From Lachnospiraceae bacterium AC2031 (GTDB lineage Bacteria; Bacillota; Clostridia; Lachnospirales; Lachnospiraceae), in the NCBI GenBank assembly GCA_000687975.1, contig JIAB01000001.1, forward strand, positions 2,456,001 to 2,520,000: 64,000 nt of DNA. The letters are read 5' to 3'. The notes beneath the pieces are model-generated. The model made no database searches, was not told where the DNA came from, and saw only the letters and a list, made by a program, of their open reading frames with translations. Of this stretch, positions 25,408 to 33,966 are shown piece by piece. Each line of letters begins with the position of its first letter. Position 1 is the stretch's first letter. The position numbers and the translations under genes are program-made.

Positions 25408-28400
25408 ATGATAAATAAACATTCGAAAGGAAAAGAGCATACTCGCCGCCCACTGCCAGTTCGTGCTATTGCGATACTGATGGCTATTGCTATGGTGCTC
25501 TCGGTTCTATACATCAACAACCGTCGCAACAAGGTTGAGGCGGAAACACCTACGGTTTCGGGGATAACAGATGATAACTATTTAAAGTATATATGTAGCG
25601 GTAGTGATACCAATACTCAGGTGTTACCTAGCCAGATTTCTGGAAAGAACATAGTTGTAAATGTTCCAGCAAAGGGTATTACATTTAGTACTCCGACACA
25701 GAATACATCAACTACTTTTGATAGTAATAGTACGCTTAAGATAAAAAAAGCATCAGATAATAATTATTATAAATCTGATGCCACACTCCCAACAGGGGTA
25801 TCTTTTCCAGATGGAACTGAGGAACTTACTGCAACACTTGCATATGAATATATGTTGTTAATGAGCAGTAAGGAAACTATTTCATCTACAGATCCTAGTT
25901 CAACAGAATTTGCTATGCCTACAAGTGTAACGACTGGCGATTCTGCAATAGTTTTTTATTTATACAAAACTAATGAAAGATATACTTTGAATTCAACTGT
26001 GGATGCTGTCCCAATTGTGGATGTAACTCTTCCTTATGGAGAATTGGCGAGCGGAACAGTTACAGTGCAGACATATGATCCGTCTTCATTTACATTTGAT
26101 ACTGCATCATCTACAGTTGCAGTGACAGATGTTAATGTAACAGGTGATACTTCAACATTTTATTATGGAAATGTATCATACACATATTCTAAGGATAGTG
26201 GCGCGTCAACATCTGCTTCATTAGCTGAGATTAATGCGTTATTTAATAATGGGGTTAGTTCAGAGGGTAAGTATTCTATCACGAAGACAATAAAAGATAG
26301 AACTAACGCAAAAGATATTTTTACCAAGACTGTTTCTGGAGTTGTAAATAAAGGTATTTTTAAAAGTTCCTTTAAAGCTGGGTTAGCTGGTGCTGAAGTA
26401 TCTGCTCCTGATGGAGTTGATTCTGTTACAGTTCCTGCTACAGGTTATCTTGTGCCAGGTTCTAAAATTGGTGTAGATATTCAGGTTGATAACTATACAT
26501 CGTTCGTTGTTAAGAAGGGAACGACAGATGTTACAAATGTTGCAACAATCATTAGTGATAAGGCTCAAACTGCTACAGGTCTTTCTTTTGGTATAACAGG
26601 TGCTTCAGATGATGCTGGTAGCGTGACATACACGGTTACATTAACCGATAATAATGGAACAACAGATGTTACAACAGATGATCTTACTAAGGATTATACA
26701 GTTGTTATAAACTATTATAACGGTAAGCCTACGGTATCAGATATTACTGTTGATAATAAAGGCGTTCAGAAGGATCCATCAAATAATGATATATATTATG
26801 TAACAAATAGTGAAGCTAAGGCTGCTGTTTCAGCTACAGCCTCAATAGCGGATCCTAAAGCTACAGATGCTACAATTGCTAGTGCTACTATAAATGGAGT
26901 GGCTGCTACTCTTAGTTCTGGTGCAATAACCGGAGAGGTTAGTCTTGCAAGAGGTAATAATACTGTTTCAATTATTGCCACAAGTGGTTATGCAATTGCT
27001 TCTGATGCAGCCTCAGTTAATGTATTATATGATCCTGATGCTCCATATATTGTAAATACTTCTTCAAGTAAGTTAACTGTAAGTTCATCATCAACACCTG
27101 TGGCAACATCATTTGATGAATCTACGCTTACTTATACAGCGGAAGTATCTGCATATTATGCTACAACAGTAAGTATTCCTGTTAGTGATGCACATGATAG
27201 CGATGTTACTAGTGGAATTGCTTCAGTTACAATTAATGGTACACCATATACTGTAACAAGTGGAAAAGTAACATATTCATCTGCTGCGTATGCTGACTTA
27301 ACGGATTCAAGACTAAGTGGAACTGATGAAGAATTAAGCGTTGTAGTGACTGACTATGCAGGAAATGCAAAAACTTACAAGGTTGTTTTAGATTTTGTTG
27401 ATGAGAGAGCATCTATTTTTGAAGCATTTAATGAGGCGCCTATAGATGCGACAAATAATTATTTCCATTGGACAAATAATAACAGAACAGCAACGGTAAC
27501 TTATACTGTATATACAAATGTTGATCTTGATACAACAAACGCTACTAATAAGCCACATATTATGTTAACCTCTACTGCTACTACAACGGCAACTCGAGTA
27601 GAGTTAAAAAATATAGGTGCTAGAGCAACTTCGGATAAAGCTGGTTACAAATATATGTATATTTTGACTTATGATTATCCAAGTGCTTCTATGTCGGATT
27701 ATCATCTTAAGCTTGTTGTAAAGAATATTCATGGACATGAAAGTGAACATGAAACTGAAGTAAGAAGTGTTGATATTGATAGACCTACTATATCAGCTCC
27801 AACAAATGCTGCATGGGTTAATGCTCTTGAATTATCAGTATCTATTCCTGATGGTACTTATTCTTCAGGGGTTGATTATGTTGAGGCGACAGGAACTGAT
27901 AAGACGAAGTACACTGAATTTGATTCAAATAATAAGTTTAATGCAGTAGTTCAGCAGTCTCCTGATGCTTCAGGTACAGCTGTAAGTTTTACTGCTTATG
28001 ATAAAGCTGGAAATGTGGTAAATACTCCTTGGACTAGTACATTCTTTGTTGATCAGACAAAACCATTAACTGGTTTAACAATATCTGATGTAACTGTCGA
28101 GGATGGTGCTGTAGATAATTCTGTGGTTTGTATTCAGAAGGTACCAACAATTAAGTATTCTCCATCAGATACTCCAAGTGGTATTAATTCGGCAAAAACA
28201 AAGGCTGAAATAACTGATGGTACGACAACATTAACACTTAATGCAACTGAGACTTCACTGTCGGATTATTTTACAATAACTGATGATAAGGTGTATACAA
28301 TTACTGTATATGTAGAAGATCAGGCAGGAAATAGCAATACAACAACTAAAAATATTAAGGTTGACAATGCTCCACCTGTTGTATCTGTAGTAGTTGATGA

Positions 28401-31400
28401 TCCTACTGCACCTACAAAGGGTATTAATCCTTATTACAATAAGGATGTTGAGGTAAAGCTTACTATTAAGGATACCAACATTGATGGAACTACCGTGCAG
28501 GTTTATGATAATGAAGATCCTATAACTATTTCTTGGGATACTTCTAATCCATCAGAGTGGGTTGGATATTATACAGCAACTACTCCAGGATCGCATACAA
28601 TCAAACTTACTGCTAAGGATACATCAAAGAATACTCCAGATCCTGAATTTGCTACGAATACATTTGTTATTGATGCGGAAGCTCCTGTAATCAAGACTTT
28701 CCTTGATGATGAAGAGTATAGTGGTACAGATGCTTATAAGCTTTCTTCTGCAACATCTAAGATGGTTGTAACTGATGATTACGGTAGAGATGAGGCTGAT
28801 GAGAGAGTAACGATTAAGCTTGTAACTCCAGCTGGAGAGACTAAGACAGAAGTAAAGAATGGTGCTGGACCTTTCACATTTGCTGAAGATGGTGTTTATA
28901 CACTTACATATGAAGCAATTGATAAGGCTGGTAACCCAGCTAGTAAGGTGATCAGCTTTACCGTTGACGGTGCAAAGCCTGTACATAACATTTATGTTAC
29001 AACAGGTGCAGCTAAGACGGCTAAGTATTGTAATGAGTATAGTAATAAAGTTGGAAAGTTCGAAAATGAGGAATATACGTATGGAAAGTATTTCAACACA
29101 GATGTATTCTTGGATGTAGCGTACTTTGATTACAACATTTCATCTGTAACAGTTTATGATAATGATATTCCTGTTGCTGTAAACTGGAGTACAGATGGTG
29201 GATATGGTAGAGGTACAATCGCTATTTCAAGCGAGGGTTACCATGAAATAAAGATGTCATCTACTGATAAGTCTGGTAATACAGTTACGGATTCAGGCTT
29301 TTCAGCGGTATACTTTACTATTGATAAGACTGAACCTGTTATAAATCCTTACCTTAATGGAGAAGTGTATACAAGTATGACAGCGTACACGTATTCTGCA
29401 CTAGGCGAGGCTGTAGTTGTAGATGAAAATATGGATGAGGATGATTTCCATATTACTGCAATAAGAGAATTACCAGATGGTAGTACAGAAACAACATTCT
29501 ATTCAGGTCAATACGGTATCCAGTATACTCAGGATGGATTTTATACAATAATATATACCGCTACAGATAAAGCTGGAAACTCGTCAACGTTTTCATATGG
29601 TTTCACTGTTGATACGGATTCTCCAGTACATAACATGTATGTATTGTCTGATAATCCACCTAAGTTCAGTAGTTATAAGAATAATTATAATAATCCTGTA
29701 GGTGTTTTTGATTCAAGGCCTTCACAGGAGTCATATGAGTATGGACAGTATTATGGTAGTGACGTCAGCGTTGAATTAAATGTATTTGATTATAACCTTG
29801 ATTGGGTATATGTTACAGATAATGGAGCTGAGATTACACCAAACTGGACATGGGATGGTGCTTATGGAAAGGCTGTTGTAACACTTTCTTCTGAAGGTTA
29901 CCATGAACTAAAGATGTGGTCAAAGGATCTTTCTGGAAATGAAACAGAAGATACAGAGGTTGGTCAGAAGGTAAGACTTTACGTTGATAAGACATCACCA
30001 AGTATAACAACATATGTTAACAGTTCGCTCTATACAGAGGGTTCTGGTGTAAGATATCTTAATACAAATGCAAGCGTATCGGTTTCTGTAAACGATGCAA
30101 ACAAGGATTCAACTGATCTTGTTAGAACAAGTAAGATGACTCCTCCAGGTGGTTCATCATCATCACAGACAGACAATATTGGTGAAACAACTGAGAACTA
30201 CTCAACAGAAGCTGATTACGAAGTAACTTATGTAGCTACAGACCTTGCGGGTAACAAGAGTGCTACAAGAAACGTACAGTTCCGAGTTGATAAGACTCCA
30301 CCGCAGCTTTCAATCACTGGTGACGGAACTTCGACAGCAAAGTCGGTTGCAGTATCATTTGGCATTAAAGAAGCATTCTACTGGGATATGACAAGTGCTA
30401 AGTACTCAATCTACAAGAAGGCTGAGGGTACAGCGGAAGCTCTTGAGAAGACTGTTGATTTCACTCCTAGAAGTGCAAATGATAGCCAGAGTTATACAAT
30501 TACAGATGATGCTGAGTACAGATTTGAGTTCAGTGCTGAAGATAAGTGCGGCAACAAGACAGAGATGAAGGGTACACTCATCAAGGATGGTACTGCTCCT
30601 GTAATCATGCTGTCAGGTGTAAGCAACTACGATAAGACTGATAAGAATGTAACACTGAATATTTCGGTAGATGAGGCATTCTACTCAAGTAATAAGGTTA
30701 CTCTTACAGGTACAAGAACAGATATAGACGGAAAGAAGACAAATATTGATTTCAATCAGTTTGTTACCAACCGCACAAAGATATCTAACCTTGAACAGCT
30801 CTTTGAAGAAGATGGTATCTATGATATCACTGTTACTTCAACAGATAAGGCAGGAAATACTTCATCTAAGTCACTTCATTTCACAATCGATACTACAGAT
30901 CCTGAAATCGGTGATCTTTCAAAGTATGATGGAGTAAAGACAAACAAGTTTGAATGGGATATCGACCTTGATGATCTTGTAAAGGATCTTACAGTTTGCG
31001 ATATCTCAGTATACATGGATGGTTCACTTTATGACGGAACATCAGAGATTTCTGATGGATCACACGTTCTGAGAGTTGAGGCTGTTGATGAGCTTGGACA
31101 TAAGTCATTTAAGGAAGTTACATTTGTACTTGATACAAAGGCTCCTAACATTATCATTTCAAATGTTGAAGATGGCGACAGACTTCTTGAGTCAACAGAC
31201 GTCACAGTAACAGTTGAGATTGATGAGGATGTTCTTGATACAGTATCACTGAATGATAAGTCTGTAACTGTTACAGATAACAAAGCAACACTTACAATTA
31301 ATTCAAAGGGTAAGTACAGAATAAATGCTACAGCTCATGATGAGGCAGGAAATACTTCTTCAACAGAGATTGAGTTCAGCTTTGGTAAGCAGATGAATAT

Positions 31401-31491
31401 CAAACTGATTGCTATTATCGCTGGCGCAGCAATACTTCTTCTGGCAATACTTCTTGTAATAATTAAGCGTAGACGTGATAATGCTTATTAA
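25408..31491 (+). CDS. Giant membrane-anchored surface protein with Ig-like repeats
   Basis: The 2027-residue protein begins with a basic stretch and a signal segment (about 18-36) and ends with one transmembrane helix (about 1998-2018) and an RRR tail. It is therefore exported and held in the membrane; no LPxTG sorting motif is seen. Between lie about a dozen bacterial Ig-like modules of roughly 90 residues, most closing with a (T/D)DxAGN-type motif (YDKAGN, EDQAGN, IDKAGN, TDKSGN, TDKAGN, TDLAGN, EDKCGN, HDEAGN). Two adjacent modules around 29040-29960 are clear duplicates (SSEGYHEIKM and SSEGYHELKM). It is the last gene of the FHA/kinase run and likely shares its transcript. Codon use shifts inside the gene: the ends resemble neighbours, the middle is AT-richer. 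Role unknown; adhesion or surface sensing is possible. Confidence 0.82.
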   Translation: MINKHSKGKEHTRRPLPVRAIAILMAIAMVLSVLYINNRRNKVEAETPTVSGITDDNYLKYICSGSDTNTQVLPSQISGKNIVVNVPAKGITFSTPTQNTSTTFDSNSTLKIKKASDNNYYKSDATLPTGVSFPDGTEELTATLAYEYMLLMSSKETISSTDPSSTEFAMPTSVTTGDSAIVFYLYKTNERYTLNSTVDAVPIVDVTLPYGELASGTVTVQTYDPSSFTFDTASSTVAVTDVNVTGDTSTFYYGNVSYTYSKDSGASTSASLAEINALFNNGVSSEGKYSITKTIKDRTNAKDIFTKTVSGVVNKGIFKSSFKAGLAGAEVSAPDGVDSVTVPATGYLVPGSKIGVDIQVDNYTSFVVKKGTTDVTNVATIISDKAQTATGLSFGITGASDDAGSVTYTVTLTDNNGTTDVTTDDLTKDYTVVINYYNGKPTVSDITVDNKGVQKDPSNNDIYYVTNSEAKAAVSATASIADPKATDATIASATINGVAATLSSGAITGEVSLARGNNTVSIIATSGYAIASDAASVNVLYDPDAPYIVNTSSSKLTVSSSSTPVATSFDESTLTYTAEVSAYYATTVSIPVSDAHDSDVTSGIASVTINGTPYTVTSGKVTYSSAAYADLTDSRLSGTDEELSVVVTDYAGNAKTYKVVLDFVDERASIFEAFNEAPIDATNNYFHWTNNNRTATVTYTVYTNVDLDTTNATNKPHIMLTSTATTTATRVELKNIGARATSDKAGYKYMYILTYDYPSASMSDYHLKLVVKNIHGHESEHETEVRSVDIDRPTISAPTNAAWVNALELSVSIPDGTYSSGVDYVEATGTDKTKYTEFDSNNKFNAVVQQSPDASGTAVSFTAYDKAGNVVNTPWTSTFFVDQTKPLTGLTISDVTVEDGAVDNSVVCIQKVPTIKYSPSDTPSGINSAKTKAEITDGTTTLTLNATETSLSDYFTITDDKVYTITVYVEDQAGNSNTTTKNIKVDNAPPVVSVVVDDPTAPTKGINPYYNKDVEVKLTIKDTNIDGTTVQVYDNEDPITISWDTSNPSEWVGYYTATTPGSHTIKLTAKDTSKNTPDPEFATNTFVIDAEAPVIKTFLDDEEYSGTDAYKLSSATSKMVVTDDYGRDEADERVTIKLVTPAGETKTEVKNGAGPFTFAEDGVYTLTYEAIDKAGNPASKVISFTVDGAKPVHNIYVTTGAAKTAKYCNEYSNKVGKFENEEYTYGKYFNTDVFLDVAYFDYNISSVTVYDNDIPVAVNWSTDGGYGRGTIAISSEGYHEIKMSSTDKSGNTVTDSGFSAVYFTIDKTEPVINPYLNGEVYTSMTAYTYSALGEAVVVDENMDEDDFHITAIRELPDGSTETTFYSGQYGIQYTQDGFYTIIYTATDKAGNSSTFSYGFTVDTDSPVHNMYVLSDNPPKFSSYKNNYNNPVGVFDSRPSQESYEYGQYYGSDVSVELNVFDYNLDWVYVTDNGAEITPNWTWDGAYGKAVVTLSSEGYHELKMWSKDLSGNETEDTEVGQKVRLYVDKTSPSITTYVNSSLYTEGSGVRYLNTNASVSVSVNDANKDSTDLVRTSKMTPPGGSSSSQTDNIGETTENYSTEADYEVTYVATDLAGNKSATRNVQFRVDKTPPQLSITGDGTSTAKSVAVSFGIKEAFYWDMTSAKYSIYKKAEGTAEALEKTVDFTPRSANDSQSYTITDDAEYRFEFSAEDKCGNKTEMKGTLIKDGTAPVIMLSGVSNYDKTDKNVTLNISVDEAFYSSNKVTLTGTRTDIDGKKTNIDFNQFVTNRTKISNLEQLFEEDGIYDITVTSTDKAGNTSSKSLHFTIDTTDPEIGDLSKYDGVKTNKFEWDIDLDDLVKDLTVCDISVYMDGSLYDGTSEISDGSHVLRVEAVDELGHKSFKEVTFVLDTKAPNIIISNVEDGDRLLESTDVTVTVEIDEDVLDTVSLNDKSVTVTDNKATLTINSKGKYRINATAHDEAGNTSSTEIEFSFGKQMNIKLIAIIAGAAILLLAILLVIIKRRRDNAY

Positions 31492-31506
31492 GATCTAAAC
31501 TATATA

Positions 31507-31544
31507 ATGAGTCACTCGGTTGAACCGGGTGGCTCATTTTTTTT
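31507..31544 (+). terminator. Terminator closing the FHA/kinase/surface-protein operon
   Basis: A 14-bp stem with two G-U pairs (31507-31520 with 31524-31537) and a three-base loop runs into eight T residues. It is the first clear terminator after 15980. Confidence 0.92.
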
Positions 31545-31566
31545 GGTGGATAAAGAAGTGGTTAAA

Positions 31567-31575
31567 TGGTAAAAT
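31567..31575 (+). promoter_or_regulatory. Extended -10 promoter of the HAD gene
   Basis: TGGTAAAAT, the same extended -10 form seen before several other genes here, lies 41 bases before the start codon. A convincing -35 is absent. Confidence 0.5.
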
Positions 31576-31616
31576 GAATAAGTCGTCTTGATGGAAAAAA
31601 CTAAAGGAAATTATTT

Positions 31617-32276
31617 ATGAGTGAGTTTAAAGGTATAGTGTTTGATATGGATGGAGTCATACTTGACTCTGAGAAAATATATAGAAAGTATGAGTATGTT
31701 GCTGCTGAGAAGTATGGGCTTCCTATGGATAATATAGAAGAGTTCTGTAACAGGATAGCAGGCGGAACAAAGCATACGAACAAAGTTGTGTTTCAGGAGT
31801 TCTTTAATACTGATATAGATTACATGGAATACCGTGATGTTGTATCGGCAGGAGTAGAAGCTTATGCGACAGAACATGGATATGAAGTGAAGCCTGGTAT
31901 AAAAGAACTTTTTGATTTTTTAAAGGATCGTGGGATTAAGATAGCTCTTGCAACTTCAACTGATAAGGATAGAGCTACAAGGTTTCTTGAACCACATGGA
32001 CTGCTTCCATACTTCGATGCCATGGTCTTTGGAGATATCATTCCACCTGGTCGTGGTAAGCCAAATCCTGATATCTATCTTGCGGCTTGTAAACAGCTGG
32101 GAACAGAGCCTGCAGAGACTATTGGAGTAGAAGATTCTCGAAATGGCGTTCTTTCATCATCTCGTGGCGGACTCTTTACAGTAATGGTGGTTGATCTTAT
32201 CCCTCCTGATGACGCCGTGAGGGAATATGCTGATAAAATCTACGACAATGCTTATGAAATAACTGAGCTATTTTAA
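31617..32276 (+). CDS. HAD-superfamily hydrolase, beta-phosphoglucomutase-like
   Basis: The 219-residue cytosolic protein is a subfamily IA HAD phosphatase. The nucleophile motif VFDMDGVILDSE (Asp10, Asp12) is followed by a helical cap, the ALATSTDK threonine/serine motif, GKPNPDIYL with the conserved Lys and the GVEDSRNGV metal aspartates. Proteins of this kind are beta-phosphoglucomutases or sugar-phosphate and nucleotide phosphatases; the sequence does not show which. AAAGGA before the ATG supports the start. It stands alone between the surface-protein terminator and the promoter of the next gene. Confidence 0.88.
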   Translation: MSEFKGIVFDMDGVILDSEKIYRKYEYVAAEKYGLPMDNIEEFCNRIAGGTKHTNKVVFQEFFNTDIDYMEYRDVVSAGVEAYATEHGYEVKPGIKELFDFLKDRGIKIALATSTDKDRATRFLEPHGLLPYFDAMVFGDIIPPGRGKPNPDIYLAACKQLGTEPAETIGVEDSRNGVLSSSRGGLFTVMVVDLIPPDDAVREYADKIYDNAYEITELF

Positions 32277-32284
32277 ATTAGGGG

Positions 32285-32314
32285 TTTACTTGACTTGATA
32301 CCTTGAGGTATAAT
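32285..32314 (+). promoter_or_regulatory. Promoter of the NlpC/P60 gene
   Basis: A perfect TATAAT at 32309-32314 has TTTACT 18 bases upstream (32285-32290); TTGACT at 32290-32295 would leave only 13 bases. The -10 covers the ATG at 32313, which rules that ATG out as the start of the next gene. Confidence 0.65.
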
Positions 32315-32360
32315 GTACTTTGCGCTTATGGGGTCTAAGTGTTTATTTAGGAGTATAGTT

Positions 32361-33932
32361 TTGAAGAAAAAGATTGCATTGATATTAGTGTTGGTGATGG
32401 TTTTATCTATTATCCCTAACGAAAGATATCAAACCCTTAAAGATGTAAAAAATATTTCAAATGTACAGGCGGCTGGCCAGGTTACTGGAGCGGCTGTAGT
32501 AGATATGGCTCGTAACTATATCGGCCATATGACTTATATTTCTGGAGGAATGGATCTCTCAGTAGGAGTTGATTGCTCAGGTTTTGTATGTGCAATCTAT
32601 CGCTTGCTGGGTGTTGATCTTGTATCCCAAGGTGTTAGAAGTACATGGGATATGCTTGGTTCTCCAGAAAAGATTCATGCAGTTAATATAGGATCTACCA
32701 ATAAGGCTGATATCCGTAACGGAGATCTTGTAATAACAAATAATGGTGGACATGTAGGTATCGGAACAGATAGCGGTCACATGATCCATCAGACTAACTC
32801 TGCAATCAATGAGGTAAGAGAAGTTGATCTTGATGATTATTCTTCTGCGATTGTTGCAATCATTCGTATCGACTACACAAAGTGGGGCGGCGTAAATGCG
32901 ACTAATCTCAATACCCCTATTGATCAGAATGCAAACAATAACAATAATAATAACGCAAATAACAATGCAACTAAGGTAGAGGATAAGGATAATCCGGGCT
33001 CTCCTTATGCTATTCCAGGAGTTGACGTGTCATTTGGAAGTAAGTCAAATGATACTATGTGGCTTCAGACAGCTTTAAATAAGGTTGATAATGCTGGTCT
33101 TACTGTGGATGGATCTTTCGGACGTCTCTCTGAGACTGCGGTAAAGAATTTTCAAACCAAGTTTGGTATTACAGCATCAGGTGTTTGTGATGCCACTACA
33201 AGGAATAAGATAGTTGATGTTCATAAAGCGATTAACGGAATTACGAAGGTTGAGATAGTTGGTGAAAAATTGACAGGCAATGAGGGGGAATTTATATCTC
33301 TTTCAACAAAAGTAACTCCTGAGGTTTCGGTTTCTGTTCCAATGACATGGATATCGACAAATGGAGATGTTGCTATAGTCGAAAATGGAAATGTTGCACT
33401 TTTAAATGAAGGTCAGGTTGGAATAGTTGCTAAGGCACCAAATGGTGTGACGGGTTCAGTGAGTATTACAGTAACTGGAAAATCGCATTATAACGAGTGG
33501 CATAACGGTAGATGGTATGGTGCTGATGGAAAGAGTACTTATGAGTACACTGGTGAGTGGAAGCATGATAATACAGGCTACTGGTTCGAGGATACATCAG
33601 GTTGGTATCCAAAGAATGAGTGGGTTAAGATAGAAGGCGATTGGTACTATTTTGGTAGCAATGGCTATAATGCCAGAAATAGTTGGAAACAGGTGGGTAG
33701 TACTTGGTACTACTTCAAAAAAGACGGAAAGATGGCTGAAAGCGAATGGGTAGGCGGCTACTGGCTGTCTGCAGGCGGCGCTTGGACATATTCTGGCGTA
33801 GCTAAGTGGAAGCAGGATGGTACTGGCTGGTGGTATGAAGACAGCCTTGGCTGGTATCCAAAGGGTGAGACAGTAAAGATTGACGACAAAGAATACACCT
33901 TCAATACAGGGGGCTACTGGGTATCCCAGTAA
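32361..33932 (+). CDS. Secreted NlpC/P60 peptidase with peptidoglycan-binding and repeat wall-binding domains
   Basis: From the TTG at 32361 (AGGAG seven bases upstream) this is a 523-residue exported protein. A signal peptide (KKKIALILVLVMVLSII) precedes an NlpC/P60 domain with catalytic Cys72 in VDCSGF and His131 in GGHVGIG. An Asn-rich linker leads to a PG_binding_1 domain (LQTALNKVDN ... TVDGSFGRLSETAVKNFQ). An Ig-like Big_2-type domain follows (VTPEVSVSVPMTW). At the C-terminus are aromatic repeats of the choline-binding/cell-wall-binding type (GDWYYFGSNG, STWYYFKKDG, GWWYEDSLGWYP). It probably cuts peptide stems in peptidoglycan while held to the wall. The upstream in-frame ATG at 32313 is excluded because it lies in the promoter -10. 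Confidence 0.88.
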   Translation: MKKKIALILVLVMVLSIIPNERYQTLKDVKNISNVQAAGQVTGAAVVDMARNYIGHMTYISGGMDLSVGVDCSGFVCAIYRLLGVDLVSQGVRSTWDMLGSPEKIHAVNIGSTNKADIRNGDLVITNNGGHVGIGTDSGHMIHQTNSAINEVREVDLDDYSSAIVAIIRIDYTKWGGVNATNLNTPIDQNANNNNNNNANNNATKVEDKDNPGSPYAIPGVDVSFGSKSNDTMWLQTALNKVDNAGLTVDGSFGRLSETAVKNFQTKFGITASGVCDATTRNKIVDVHKAINGITKVEIVGEKLTGNEGEFISLSTKVTPEVSVSVPMTWISTNGDVAIVENGNVALLNEGQVGIVAKAPNGVTGSVSITVTGKSHYNEWHNGRWYGADGKSTYEYTGEWKHDNTGYWFEDTSGWYPKNEWVKIEGDWYYFGSNGYNARNSWKQVGSTWYYFKKDGKMAESEWVGGYWLSAGGAWTYSGVAKWKQDGTGWWYEDSLGWYPKGETVKIDDKEYTFNTGGYWVSQ

Positions 33933-33966
33933 CATATAGAAACTATTAACAAGGAGACAAAGTAAC

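Noticed and set aside
32313-32360. ATG at 32313 as start of the NlpC/P60 gene
   Set aside because: It overlaps the TATAAT of the promoter and has no ribosome site; TTG 32361 has AGGAG and begins a signal peptide.
32932-32970. Asn-rich repeat in the NlpC/P60 gene as a mobile or phase-variable tract
   Set aside because: It is a mixed AAC/AAT linker between domains, too irregular for slippage, and common in secreted proteins.
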